NCBI RefSeq assembly: GCF_025486315.1
Contig: NZ_JAOOPY010000002.1
Location: 361,501 to 425,500 of the forward strand
DNA length: 64,000 nucleotides
From: Variovorax sp. N23
Lineage (GTDB): Bacteria; Pseudomonadota; Gammaproteobacteria; Burkholderiales; Burkholderiaceae_C
Direction of reading: 5' to 3'
Below are positions 1-10,039 of this stretch, one piece after another. A model generated the notes under the pieces. It was not told the DNA's origin. It searched no databases and saw only the letters and a list, made by a program, of their open reading frames with translations. The first letter of the stretch is position 1; every line of letters begins with the position of its first letter. Both the position numbers and the translations under genes were made by a program.

Positions 1-386
1 ATGCGTGCCGCAGTGAAGTTGGAGAGCAGCCCGAGGCAACTGCCCAATGCGACGCCGAGCGTCGGCGCGAAGGGCCCCGACATCCAGTGCAAGGTCAGCA
101 CATAGACCGTGTAGTTGATGGCCGCACCGCCCAGCATCGACGAGATGTAGGCTATGTATTCGCGCCCGATCGACAGACGCGCCTGCGACCCCGGCGCTGC
201 GCGAAAGGTGAATCGGCGATTGAGCCCCCAGGTGCAGGTCGCCGCGGCGACGAACGACACGGCGCGCGCCAGATACCAGCCGAGCCAGTGCGCCAGCAGG
301 TAAAGCACGGCCAGGTCGACGAGCAGGCCGGCAATGCCGACCATGCCGAACTGGACAAAGCGTTTAGCGAGGAGCGCTTTCAGCAT
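1..386 (-). CDS. GtrA-like membrane protein (3' end cut by window)
   Basis: The reverse strand from an ATG at 386 reads MLKALLAKRFVQFGMVGIAG and continues with hydrophobic segments and a TWGLNRRFTF stretch, the pattern of the GtrA family: small four-helix inner-membrane proteins thought to help move polyprenyl-linked sugars across the membrane. The frame is open to position 1, so the C-terminus lies outside the window. It overlaps the 3' end of the upstream glycosyltransferase gene by 23 bp, which suggests cotranscription and one glycan-modifying pathway. The family call comes from hydropathy and conserved residues and was not checked by a search. Confidence 0.8.
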   Translation of the reverse strand, partial: MLKALLAKRFVQFGMVGIAGLLVDLAVLYLLAHWLGWYLARAVSFVAAATCTWGLNRRFTFRAAPGSQARLSIGREYIAYISSMLGGAAINYTVYVLTLHWMSGPFAPTLGVALGSCLGLLSNFTAAR

Positions 387-1347
387 GGGCAGAAAAGAGC
401 GGCGCTGGGATCGAGAGGTAAATCAGTCGTTTGGCTTCTTGTCGACCGAGGGTGACAGTGTGCAGGATGGCACCACTCGCTTGCGCCAGCATGGCCGAAA
501 GCATGGTGCCGACGCATAGCAGCGCGGTTGGCTGGCGTGGAACCAGTCCCGTACGCAAGTACTCGAAGACCAGCGGCACGGCGAGGACCACCGAGAGCAG
601 CGCCAGTCCACCCGCAAGCACAGAGAAAAAGGCGAGCGGACGTTCGCTCACGAACAGGCGCACGATCGTGCCGAGAATTCGCCACCCATCGCGAAAGGTG
701 GACAACTTGCTTTGCGTCCCAACGGGGCGTGCCAGGTAAGCGGCAGGAAACTCCAAGTACGGCATGCGCAATTCGAGCGCATGCACAGTGAGCTCGGTCT
801 CCGTCTCGAAGCCGTGGGCCGCGGCCGGAAACGATTTGACGTAGCGGCGCGAAAAGATGCGATAGCCCGACAGCATGTCCTTGAAGCGCCCGCCAAACAG
901 AGCGCTCACTGCCGACGTCAACAGCGTGTTTCCCAGCCGATGTCCGGGGCGATAGGTCTGTGGGTTGCGTCCATCATCGAATCGCGCCCCCACCACCATG
1001 TCGAGGTTCTCGCTCACCAGGCGATCGATCATCTGCGCAGCTTTCGAAACGTCGTAGGTGGCATCGCCATCCACCATCACGTAGACGTCGGCTTCGACGT
1101 CGGCAAACATCCGACGTACCACGTTGCCTTTGCCGCGCAGCGGGACATGTGTCACTCTCGCGCCGTGTGTGCGGGCGACGGCGGCGGTGTCGTCGGTGGA
1201 GTTGTTGTCGAAGACATGGATCACGGCGTGCGGCAGAACCGCCTTGCAATCCGCGATCACGGTGGCGATGGCTCCGGCTTCATTGAAGCAGGGAAGAATG
1301 ACCGCGATACGCAGGCCGGGATACGCATTGGTGCAGGGCACTGTCAC
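364..1347 (-). CDS. GtrB-like family 2 glycosyltransferase
   Basis: A 327-residue protein starting at a GTG (1347) that overlaps the previous gene's stop as GTGA. The N-terminal half is a GT-A fold: AVILPCFNEAGAIATVI near residue 12, DNNSTDD, and the metal-binding VMVDGDATYD. The C-terminal part carries two hydrophobic helices around SERPLAFFSVLAGGL, as in GtrB/DPM1-type enzymes that load a sugar onto a polyprenyl phosphate. Its neighbours, a GtrA-like protein and a polytopic PMT-like protein, form the usual three-part glucosylation unit. The sugar and acceptor cannot be told from sequence. A much longer open frame extends upstream but is a shadow of the next gene. Confidence 0.85.
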   Translation of the reverse strand: MTVPCTNAYPGLRIAVILPCFNEAGAIATVIADCKAVLPHAVIHVFDNNSTDDTAAVARTHGARVTHVPLRGKGNVVRRMFADVEADVYVMVDGDATYDVSKAAQMIDRLVSENLDMVVGARFDDGRNPQTYRPGHRLGNTLLTSAVSALFGGRFKDMLSGYRIFSRRYVKSFPAAAHGFETETELTVHALELRMPYLEFPAAYLARPVGTQSKLSTFRDGWRILGTIVRLFVSERPLAFFSVLAGGLALLSVVLAVPLVFEYLRTGLVPRQPTALLCVGTMLSAMLAQASGAILHTVTLGRQEAKRLIYLSIPAPLFSAHAESAPR

Positions 1348-3101
1348 GGCGTGCTCCCGGGCTTTAATTTGTAGAGTTTCACGGGCCCCTCTGTCCATAC
1401 ACCTTCGAAATAACGCGCAAAGTCTGGCTGCGTCACGAACTGCGGAAGTCGTTCGGTGTGAATGACCAGCGCATCGAATTTCTCCGCGGCCAATTTTCGG
1501 TGGAGGTCTGCAACGCCCAGGGACGCGTAGTCCCGGTAGCGCCAGGGCCCGAAGATTTCGCCCCATACGGGCTGCGGGGCATAGAACAGTGAATCCTCGT
1601 TGCCCAACTGATAGATGCGCCCGACAGGGTGTGCCTTGACATACGTCCACATGGCATAGCCAGGGACGCGCTGGGTGAGTAGTGCCGTCCGAGCTTCGAG
1701 CGTGGGCGAGATCCGCTTCCAGTACCGCACGACCTCTGCTGTGGCCATCAGCGCCAGGTAGAGCAGCAGCAGGGATGCAGCAGCGAGCACGATAGTGCGC
1801 TTGCGTAGAAAAGGCCATGCCGAAGATGCCAGGCGGATCGCGCACACGCTGGCGGCGGCCGACAGGAGCACCAGCAGCGGATAGGCGGACTGGAGGTAGC
1901 GCGGGTAGGGCACGCTGACTGCCCACGTCAGGATCATGTATCCCCCCATGATCATCGCTCGGCGCGCGGCGACGCTGCGTCTGAGCGCCGGGATGAATGG
2001 GGCGGCGAGCGCCGGCCATAGGGGCCATGCAGGCCAGCCGCGCACGCGCCGAAGGTCTTCGAACTGTGCTTGGTGATCGGCGGCATTCCAGTCCGTGAAG
2101 CCGAAGATTCTTCCCCCAATCGGATTGAACGGGTCCCCCGTTAGCAGGGCGTTTCGCCCGTACCAATAGATGCATGGCACCAGCAACGCGACGACGACGA
2201 GCAGCCAGGTCGTCGGCCGTCGGTCGTGCCAGATCAGACCCACTGCAAACAAGGGCAACAGTGTCAACGCCTGGTACTTTGAGCCCACAGCGAGGCCCAG
2301 AGCGAAGGCGCAGGTTGCCAGCCATCGGCGATCTTCAGTCGTTCGCCATGCTTGATAGGCGACGCCAGCAACCAGCACGAACAGCGCGACGCCCATATCG
2401 ATATAGGCGCGCGTGAAATCATCCGCGGCCAACAGCACCCACAGCGATGCGGCCACGCAGGCCGTCAACCTGTCCAGGTGCTGAACGCCCAGGCGATAGA
2501 TCAGCCACGCCGTGAGCCACCCCGCCAATGCATGCAGCAAATGAGGCAGCACGTCGTTGCCGAAGAGCAGGGCCCCGGCGTAGAGCAGATCGAAGTCATA
2601 AGGAAACCATGGATAGCGCAGCCATTCGTTCACCGTCAGGTGACCGCTGGCTGCCCACTGTTGCGCATGCGGCAGGTGGTACATCAGCTCATCCCACTGG
2701 GTGGGCGGCGGCAGCGGTGCGGTCAGTGTCGAGAACAGCACGGCCGCAAGCGCCGCCAGGCCCCATCGATCGGGCGGCGGCATTGCTTTCCACCCGATGC
2801 GCCAGGCAGGCAAGCGAAGGGAGGCTCGGCCCGCGAGCGCATGCCACGCGCCGAGCAGAATGCCAACTGCGACCAGAAGGCTGACGAAGTGCACCGTCAT
2901 ATACCCGACGATCGCCAGGCCTTGCAGCACGCAGATGCCAATGCCGAGACCCAGCGTGATGGCCAGCGGCGCGCCGAGGCGTGTGGTCGGATCGCGATCG
3001 ATCTTCAGAAGGCGCAACAGCGCCTCACCCCATCCCCAGCATGCCGCTACGACCAACGCGAGCGCGCCGTATTGGCTCAGCAAGAACCCGAGCTTTCCCA
3101 T
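1344..3101 (-). CDS. polytopic membrane glycosyltransferase-like protein (PMT/ArnT-like)
   Basis: A 585-residue protein with about a dozen hydrophobic segments and a hydrophilic C-terminal domain (from around YVKAHPVGRIYQLGNEDSLF). An acidic pair in the first periplasmic loop (TQWDELMYHLPHAQQWA, about residue 135) matches the conserved Asp/Glu position of GT-C enzymes of the PMT/ArnT/GT39 group. Such enzymes transfer a sugar from a polyprenyl phosphate to a periplasmic acceptor, and the GtrA and GtrB-like genes downstream would supply that donor. ATG 3101 is preceded by a purine-rich GGGG site. The exact subfamily is uncertain and the function is inferred from topology and context. Confidence 0.7.
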   Translation of the reverse strand: MGKLGFLLSQYGALALVVAACWGWGEALLRLLKIDRDPTTRLGAPLAITLGLGIGICVLQGLAIVGYMTVHFVSLLVAVGILLGAWHALAGRASLRLPAWRIGWKAMPPPDRWGLAALAAVLFSTLTAPLPPPTQWDELMYHLPHAQQWAASGHLTVNEWLRYPWFPYDFDLLYAGALLFGNDVLPHLLHALAGWLTAWLIYRLGVQHLDRLTACVAASLWVLLAADDFTRAYIDMGVALFVLVAGVAYQAWRTTEDRRWLATCAFALGLAVGSKYQALTLLPLFAVGLIWHDRRPTTWLLVVVALLVPCIYWYGRNALLTGDPFNPIGGRIFGFTDWNAADHQAQFEDLRRVRGWPAWPLWPALAAPFIPALRRSVAARRAMIMGGYMILTWAVSVPYPRYLQSAYPLLVLLSAAASVCAIRLASSAWPFLRKRTIVLAAASLLLLYLALMATAEVVRYWKRISPTLEARTALLTQRVPGYAMWTYVKAHPVGRIYQLGNEDSLFYAPQPVWGEIFGPWRYRDYASLGVADLHRKLAAEKFDALVIHTERLPQFVTQPDFARYFEGVWTEGPVKLYKLKPGSTP

Positions 3102-3122
3102 GTTTCCCCCTTGCGGTTTTGT

Positions 3123-4751
3123 CTAACCCGCCGACTGCAGCGCCAACCCCGCGTGCTCCCGCAGCGGATGGAAGTGGATCTTCGGAAAGCGTTCCTGCGC
3201 CAGCCGAACGTCGTAGGGCGAGGTGCACAGGAAGGCCAACGTGTCGGCCGCGTCCTTGGCCATGCGCACCGGGTAGGCATTGACAAATTCGCGCAGTTCG
3301 GCCGGCGTGTTGGCCGTGATCCAGCGCGCGCCGGTGTACTGGCAGCCTTCGAGCCGCACGTCGGCGTCGTACTCGGCCTTCAGGCGGTGCTGCACCACTT
3401 CGAACTGAAGTTGGCCCACGGCACCCAGCAGCATCGGGCCACCGACCTCGGGGCGGAAGACCTGGATCGCGCCTTCTTCGCCGAGCTGGGCCAGGCCCTG
3501 CTGCAACTGCTTGGTGCGCAACGGGTTCTTCAGGATCACCGTCATGAAGAGTTCGGGCGCGAAGAAGGGCAGGCCGGTGAACATCAGGTTGGCGCCGTCG
3601 GTGATGGTGTCGCCCAATTGCACGCCGCCGTGCGTGGTGAAGCCGACGATGTCGCCCGCGTAGGCTTCTTCCACGGCCTCGCGGCGCTGGCTCATGAAGG
3701 TGACGACGCTGGTGGGGCGCAGTTCCTTCGCGGTGCGCTGCACCTTGAGTTTCATGCCCGGTGTGTACTTGCCCGAGGCCATGCGCACGAAGGCGATGCG
3801 GTCGCGGTGGTTGGCGTCCATGTTGGCCTGCACCTTGAAGACCACGCCGGCGAAGTCCTTGTCCTCAGGCCGGATTTCCTTCACCACCGGCTGCCGGTTG
3901 ACCATCGTGGTGCTGATGCGCGACTGCGGCGGCGGCGCCAGGTCGACCAGTGCGTCGAGCACTTCCATCACGCCGAAGTTGTTCACGCCGGAGCCGAAGA
4001 ACACGGGCGTCTGCTTGCCGGCGAGGAAGGCCGCATGGTCCCAGGTGGGCGACGCGCCGGTGGCGAGCTCCATGCTGTCCATGGCGCTGTCGAAGTCGGC
4101 GCCGAAGCGCTTCGTGAGAACGTCGCGCTCGCTCAACGAAATGGTCTCGAAGTCCTGCGGCAGCCGCTCGCTGCCCGACTCGAACACTGTCATCGCCTGC
4201 GTGCGCAGGTTCATGATTCCGCGGAAGCTCTTGCCCTGGCCCACCGGCCAGGTCATCGGCACGCACGGCATGCCGAGCTCTCGCTCCACCTCGTCGAGGA
4301 TGTCGAGCGGCTCGCGCACTTCGCGGTCCATCTTGTTGACGAAGGTGATGATGGGTGTGTCGCGCTGGCGGCAGACCTCGATCAGCCGGCGCGTCTGCGC
4401 CTCCACGCCGTTGGCTGCGTCGATCACCATCAGCGCCGAGTCGACGGCGGTCAGCACGCGGTAGGTGTCTTCCGAGAAGTCCTTGTGGCCGGGCGTGTCG
4501 AGCAGGTTGATCACGTGGTCGCGGTAGAGCATCTGCATGACCGACGAGGCCACCGAGATGCCACGCTGCTTTTCGATCTCCATCCAGTCGGAGGTCGCGT
4601 GCCGCGAGGCCTTGCGCGCTTTCACCGAGCCGGCGATCTGGATCGCGCCGGAGAACAGCAGCAGCTTTTCGGTGAGCGTGGTCTTGCCGGCGTCCGGGTG
4701 GGAAATGATCGCGAAGGTGCGACGGCGGCGGGTTTCGGATTCGAAGGTCAT
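3123..4751 (-). CDS. prfC: peptide chain release factor 3
   Basis: A 542-residue translational GTPase. The G1 loop SHPDAGKTT lies at about residues 17-25, followed by the DTPGHKDFS G3 and NKMDRE G4 motifs, then a domain II with RF3-typical sequence (FFGSGVNNFGVMEVLD) and a C-terminal EF-G-like region. RF3 recycles RF1/RF2 from the ribosome after peptide release in the cytoplasm. Length matches the family (about 530). The gene ends 21 bp before the glycan gene at 3101, so the two could share a transcript, though no functional link is expected. No frameshift or missing motif was seen. Confidence 0.97.
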   Translation of the reverse strand: MTFESETRRRRTFAIISHPDAGKTTLTEKLLLFSGAIQIAGSVKARKASRHATSDWMEIEKQRGISVASSVMQMLYRDHVINLLDTPGHKDFSEDTYRVLTAVDSALMVIDAANGVEAQTRRLIEVCRQRDTPIITFVNKMDREVREPLDILDEVERELGMPCVPMTWPVGQGKSFRGIMNLRTQAMTVFESGSERLPQDFETISLSERDVLTKRFGADFDSAMDSMELATGASPTWDHAAFLAGKQTPVFFGSGVNNFGVMEVLDALVDLAPPPQSRISTTMVNRQPVVKEIRPEDKDFAGVVFKVQANMDANHRDRIAFVRMASGKYTPGMKLKVQRTAKELRPTSVVTFMSQRREAVEEAYAGDIVGFTTHGGVQLGDTITDGANLMFTGLPFFAPELFMTVILKNPLRTKQLQQGLAQLGEEGAIQVFRPEVGGPMLLGAVGQLQFEVVQHRLKAEYDADVRLEGCQYTGARWITANTPAELREFVNAYPVRMAKDAADTLAFLCTSPYDVRLAQERFPKIHFHPLREHAGLALQSAG

Positions 4752-4962
4752 GGCGTGAACGCGGGGCGCGCGAAGAACGGTGAGCGCGTGGCGCTCACGG
4801 CGCGGCGGCTACGCAAAGCCGATGATTTTAGCGAGCGGACCTCAGCTTGCGAGGGCGCGGAGCACTGACGCGAAGTCATCGGGCCCTGTAGTCCTTTTTG
4901 CCTCTAGCGTCTGCCGGTGTCGGGGTCGCCCCTTTGCACGTCTGGCTGGGCTAAAATCTTGG

Positions 4963-5024
4963 TTCCGAGGAGCGTTGCAGCGCCGTCAGGCGTGAGGCTC
5001 GGACCCCATCGCAACCACGCTCAT
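4963..5024 (+). promoter_or_regulatory. SAH riboswitch (S-adenosylhomocysteine aptamer)
   Basis: The segment has the consensus of the SAH riboswitch. P1 pairs CCGAG (4965-4969) with CTCGG (4998-5002). A second pairing joins GAGCGTTGC (4970-4978) to the 3' strand GCAACCACGCTC (5011-5022), and AGGCTCGG sits in the expected place. It lies about 80 bp before the ahcY start, the classic location. The aptamer is known to raise ahcY expression when SAH builds up. A TAAAAT sequence at 4952-4957 could be the -10 element of the promoter, but I see no well-spaced -35 box. The 4752-5104 gap holds nothing else I recognise. Confidence 0.92.
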
Positions 5025-5104
5025 CCGCTGTTCTCGCGGTGAGTCCCTATCCGGTCGAACCTCCCGAGTGCAGCGGCAGTTGTCAAACTTGCTTTGGAGT
5101 TTTC

Positions 5105-6544
<1,440 letters not shown>

Positions 6545-7354
6545 TTGCGCACCTTGCGTGCTGATCAGCTGTTGGTAGAGCGCGGCCTCGCGGCATCGCG
6601 CTCGCAAGCCGTCCGTCTCATCGCGGGCGGTCTGCGTTGGCGCGACGCCGGCAGTGGCGCCGAATGGCGCAGCGTCGGCAAGAACCGCGACGACATCCCC
6701 GAGTCGGCCGAGCTCGAACTGGTCGATGCGGCCGAGTCGCGCTATGTGTCGCGCGGCGGGCTGAAGCTCGACGGCGCGCTGGCGGCGACAGGCATCGACC
6801 CGTCGGGCCGCCGCTGCCTCGATGTGGGCCAGTCGACCGGCGGCTTCACCGACTGCCTGCTGCAGCACGGCGCGGCACATGTGGTCGGCATCGACGTGGG
6901 CCACGGCCAGTTGCACGACCGCATCCGGGCCGACGAGCGGGTCACCGCCATCGAGAAGGTTAATGCGCGGGCGCTGACGGCCGACGATTTCCCGGAAGAC
7001 GAGGCCACCACGTTCGATCTGATCGTCGGCGACCTGTCCTTCATCTCGCTCACGCTGGTGCTGCCGGCGGTGGTGCCGTTTCTCGCGGTCGGCGGCGACC
7101 TGCTGATGCTGGTCAAGCCGCAGTTCGAGCTGCAACCCGGCCAGGTCGGCAAGGGCGGCATCGTGCGCGACGAGGCGATGTACCCGATCGTCGAGCAGCG
7201 CCTGCGCGATGCCTGTGCCGCGCTCGGCCTGCGCGTGCTGCGCTGGTTCGACAGCCCGATCGCCGGGGGCGACGGCAACCGCGAGTTCTTCATTCACGCC
7301 GTCCATGACGACGGCCCTGCCGGAGCTGCCCATGCAACTTCCGTTGAGCTTTGA
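6545..7354 (+). CDS. TlyA family rRNA 2'-O-methyltransferase
   Basis: A 269-residue SAM-dependent methyltransferase. An S4 RNA-binding domain (LRADQLLVERGLAASRSQAV) opens it, followed by the FtsJ-like Rossmann domain with CLDVGQSTGGFTDCLLQ (SAM loop), a DLSFISL motif and a KPQFE segment. Relatives methylate 16S/23S rRNA, and older annotations call them hemolysin A. It starts at a TTG immediately after the ahcY stop, so the two are translationally linked. A second TTG at 6554 is an alternative. Being next to the enzyme that removes the product of methylation fits one regulatory unit under the SAH riboswitch. Confidence 0.9.
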   Translation: MRTLRADQLLVERGLAASRSQAVRLIAGGLRWRDAGSGAEWRSVGKNRDDIPESAELELVDAAESRYVSRGGLKLDGALAATGIDPSGRRCLDVGQSTGGFTDCLLQHGAAHVVGIDVGHGQLHDRIRADERVTAIEKVNARALTADDFPEDEATTFDLIVGDLSFISLTLVLPAVVPFLAVGGDLLMLVKPQFELQPGQVGKGGIVRDEAMYPIVEQRLRDACAALGLRVLRWFDSPIAGGDGNREFFIHAVHDDGPAGAAHATSVEL

Positions 7355-8165
7355 ATTCTTTCCGACCAAGACACCCGAAGGCGCGGTGAAGCTGCGCGCG
7401 GTGCGCCAGCAGCTGTATGCGATGCGTCCCGAGTTCTGCTCGGTGACCTACGGCGCGGGCGGCTCCACCCACGACGGCACCTTCGCGGCGGTGCGCGAGA
7501 TCCTGGAGGAGGGCGTCGCCGCCGCCAGCCACTTCTCGTGCATCGGCGCCACCAAGGCCACCGTGCGCGCGCAGCTTGGCGAGTTGAAGGCCATGGGCGT
7601 CAAGCGCCTGGTGGCGCTGCGCGGCGACCTGCCCAGCGGCTACGGCGTGGGCGGCGAGTTCCTGTATGCGAGCGACCTGGTGGCCTTCATCCGCGAAGAG
7701 ACCGGGCGCGATTTCCACATCGAGGTGGCCTGCTACCCCGAGGTGCATCCGCAGGCGCGTTCGCCCGAGGCGGATCTGCGCGCCTTTGCGGCCAAGGCCA
7801 GTGCCGGCGCCGATTCGGCCATCACGCAGTACTTCTTCAACGCCGATGCGTACTTCCGCTTCGTCGACGAGGCGCGGCGCCTGGGCATCTCGACGCCGAT
7901 CGTGCCGGGCGTGATGCCCATCACCAGTTCCACGCAGCTCATGCGCTTCTCCGATGCCTGTGGCGCGGAGATTCCGCGCTGGGTCCGGCTGCGGCTGCAA
8001 AGCTACGGCGACGACACCGCCTCGATCAAGGCCTTCGGCCTCGACGTGGTGACGCGCCTGTGCGAGCAACTGCGCGACGGCGGCGCACCGGCGCTGCATT
8101 TCTACACGATGAACCAATCCGCAGCCACGCTTGCCCTGCTGGAGCGGCTCGGCAGGCGCGCATGA
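7332..8165 (+). CDS. metF: methylenetetrahydrofolate reductase
   Basis: A 277-residue flavoprotein reducing 5,10-methylene-THF to 5-methyl-THF for methionine synthesis. Diagnostic segments are SFEFFPTKT at the N-terminus (catalytic Glu), the SVTYGAGGSTHDGT loop, ALRGDLPSG, and ITQYFFNADAYFRFVD. ATG 7332 was chosen because it gives the canonical start; the gene overlaps the tlyA end by 23 bp. The overlap and shared strand put it in the ahcY operon, probably also answering to SAH levels. Confidence 0.96.
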   Translation: MQLPLSFEFFPTKTPEGAVKLRAVRQQLYAMRPEFCSVTYGAGGSTHDGTFAAVREILEEGVAAASHFSCIGATKATVRAQLGELKAMGVKRLVALRGDLPSGYGVGGEFLYASDLVAFIREETGRDFHIEVACYPEVHPQARSPEADLRAFAAKASAGADSAITQYFFNADAYFRFVDEARRLGISTPIVPGVMPITSSTQLMRFSDACGAEIPRWVRLRLQSYGDDTASIKAFGLDVVTRLCEQLRDGGAPALHFYTMNQSAATLALLERLGRRA

Positions 8166-8848
8166 GGTTCGGCGGCGTCGGCAGGGCGGGTTTCGCCGCC
8201 CTGCTCGCCGGGTTGCTGGTGGCCTGCGCCGCGCCACCGGGCGACGAGGGGGCGGCGTCGTCATCCACCGCGCCCGGCCTGCGGCCGTTGACGCGCGATC
8301 TGTCGGTGCCGGCGGGCGCCCGGCCCCGGTCGGCCGTGCCCTCGGTGCGCTACGACCTGGCCTCGTCGGGCCAGGACGAACTCGGTCCCGACGACGGTTT
8401 ACCGGGTGACGACGCGCCTCGTACCGTCTACCAGCGCGGTGGCGCGTCGTGGTACGGCATCGGCTTCCACATGCGCAAGACAGCGAATGGCGAGCGCTTC
8501 GACATGACCTCCATGACGGCGGCCCACCGCACGCTGCCCTTCAACACCGTCGTGTGCGTGCGCAGCCTGGTCAACGGGCGCGAGGTGCTGGTGCGCGTCA
8601 ACGACCGCGGGCCCTTCGCCGCCGGCCGCGTCATCGACCTGAGCCGGGCTGCCGCAGAGGCCCTGGACATGGTGAACACGGGGATCAAGCAGGTGGCGCT
8701 GCACGTCATCGACCAGCCGGGTATGCGCTGCAACGGCGAGGTGGCCGACGTGGCGGCATTGCAGCCGTCGCCGGACGCCGAGCCGGCGCAGGCGAAAGCG
8801 CCGACGACCAAGCCGAAGCGGCGGGTCGCGGCGCGGCGCCGCAAGTAG
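8162..8848 (+). CDS. RlpA-like septal ring lipoprotein (double-psi beta-barrel)
   Basis: A 228-residue protein with a lipoprotein signal (LLAGLLVACAAP, lipobox Cys near residue 22), a low-complexity linker and a double-psi beta-barrel domain: GGASWYGIGFHMRKTANGE through VRVNDRGPFAAGRVIDLS. The conserved Asp of NDRGPF is kept. RlpA proteins are outer-membrane lytic transglycosylases acting on denuded glycan at the septum. No SPOR domain follows; instead there is a short basic tail (TKPKRRVAARRRK). The ATG overlaps the metF stop as ATGA. It may be a shorter RlpA paralogue. Confidence 0.85.
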   Translation: MRFGGVGRAGFAALLAGLLVACAAPPGDEGAASSSTAPGLRPLTRDLSVPAGARPRSAVPSVRYDLASSGQDELGPDDGLPGDDAPRTVYQRGGASWYGIGFHMRKTANGERFDMTSMTAAHRTLPFNTVVCVRSLVNGREVLVRVNDRGPFAAGRVIDLSRAAAEALDMVNTGIKQVALHVIDQPGMRCNGEVADVAALQPSPDAEPAQAKAPTTKPKRRVAARRRK

Positions 8849-8858
8849 CCCGCCGGCT

Positions 8859-9788
8859 TCAGCCGCCCGCGTCGAGCGAGAAGGTGGCGTTGCGGTCCTG
8901 GCCCAGACGTTTCGCCAACTGCGGCAGCGCGGCTGCCATCTGCGCCTTCAGCGTGTAGGGCGGGTTGATCAGGAACATCCCGCTGGCCGGCAGCCCGGGC
9001 CGGCGCGTCTCGCCGGTCGGCGCCGTCACGATCTTGCTCGACTTGACGGTGAGCGTGGCGTGCAGCCACGACTTGCCCGCCTTGGTCGCCATCGTCTTGA
9101 GCCGGCGCGGGAGGTCGTGCGCCTCGGGCCGCGGAATGATCGGGTACCAGACGGCGTAGGTGCCGGTGGCGAAGCGCTTGAGCGCCTCGCCAACGAAGTC
9201 GAGCACGCGGCCATAGTCAGTCTTCAGCTCGTAGCTCGGGTCGCACAGCACCAGGGCGCGGCGTGAGGGCGGCGGCAGGAACTTGGTGGCGCTGCCAAAG
9301 CCGTCTTCGCTGAAGACGGCGATCTGCCGGCCGGCCTCGAGCTGCGCGATGTTGGCGTCGAGCGTGCGCGAGTCGGTCGGGTGCAGCTCGAAGAGCTTGA
9401 GCCGGTCGTGCTCGCGCAACAGGTGCTGCACGATGAACGGCGAACCGGGGTAGACCTTGGCGCCGCCCTTCGGATTGAAGTCGGCGATCACCGCGAGGTA
9501 GCGGGCGATGGCGTCGGCCAGCGGCGCTTCGGCTTCCGGGGCGGCCGCCTTCTTCGCGGGGGCGGCGGCGACAGGCGGTTCGAGCAACCGGAGCACGCCC
9601 TGCGCCGCCTCGCCGCTGGTGCCGGCGTAGTCGCCGTCGAGTCGGTACAGGCCGGCGCCCGCATGGGTGTCGACGACGGTGAGCGCCGCGTCTTTCTCGA
9701 GCAGATGCTCGAGCGTGGCGATCAGCACCGTGTGCTTGAGCACGTCGGCGTGGTTGCCGGCATGGAAGGCGTGGCGGTAGCTGAACAT
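8859..9788 (-). CDS. rlmJ: 23S rRNA (adenine-2030-N6) methyltransferase
   Basis: A 309-residue protein beginning MFSYRHAFHAGNHADVLKH, the signature start of RlmJ, which methylates A2030 of 23S rRNA. The SAM-binding VVDTHAGAGLY and the catalytic LCDPSYELK (DPPY-like) motifs are present. An Ala/Glu-rich insertion near residues 90-110 (AAAPAKKAAAPEAEAPLA) accounts for the excess over the E. coli protein (280). It converges on the rlpA-like gene with a 10-bp gap. The 250 bp between its start and the porin carry no other gene. Confidence 0.95.
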   Translation of the reverse strand: MFSYRHAFHAGNHADVLKHTVLIATLEHLLEKDAALTVVDTHAGAGLYRLDGDYAGTSGEAAQGVLRLLEPPVAAAPAKKAAAPEAEAPLADAIARYLAVIADFNPKGGAKVYPGSPFIVQHLLREHDRLKLFELHPTDSRTLDANIAQLEAGRQIAVFSEDGFGSATKFLPPPSRRALVLCDPSYELKTDYGRVLDFVGEALKRFATGTYAVWYPIIPRPEAHDLPRRLKTMATKAGKSWLHATLTVKSSKIVTAPTGETRRPGLPASGMFLINPPYTLKAQMAAALPQLAKRLGQDRNATFSLDAGG

Positions 9789-10039
9789 GAGAAACGGTGC
9801 CTGGAAAGAAGAGAGAGGATGGGGCGATCCGCCCCTGCGCGGGTTGACCGCACAGGCGAGAGCCGGATTGCGGACTGGCGATTTTGGGGCCAGTGCCCGG
9901 GCTTCGGACGGCTGTCCATTCTCACAGGTTGCGCCGCCAGGGCTTCCGGAGTCCGAGGGCGATGGTCACTTGTGGCCCGGAATTTGCGTGGGCCAGGCGA
10001 TTCTCACATTCTTTCACGTTTGTAAACAACACTCGCTCC

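Noticed and set aside
2352..4868. Very long plus-strand open frame (838 codons) antisense to prfC
   Set aside because: Its translation is Arg/His/Gln-rich with no recognisable domain, and it mirrors prfC, whose motifs are complete. A high-GC shadow frame.
4934..4957. TTGCAC and TAAAAT as a full ahcY promoter
   Set aside because: The spacing is only 12 bp, too short for a sigma-70 promoter; only the -10-like element is mentioned.
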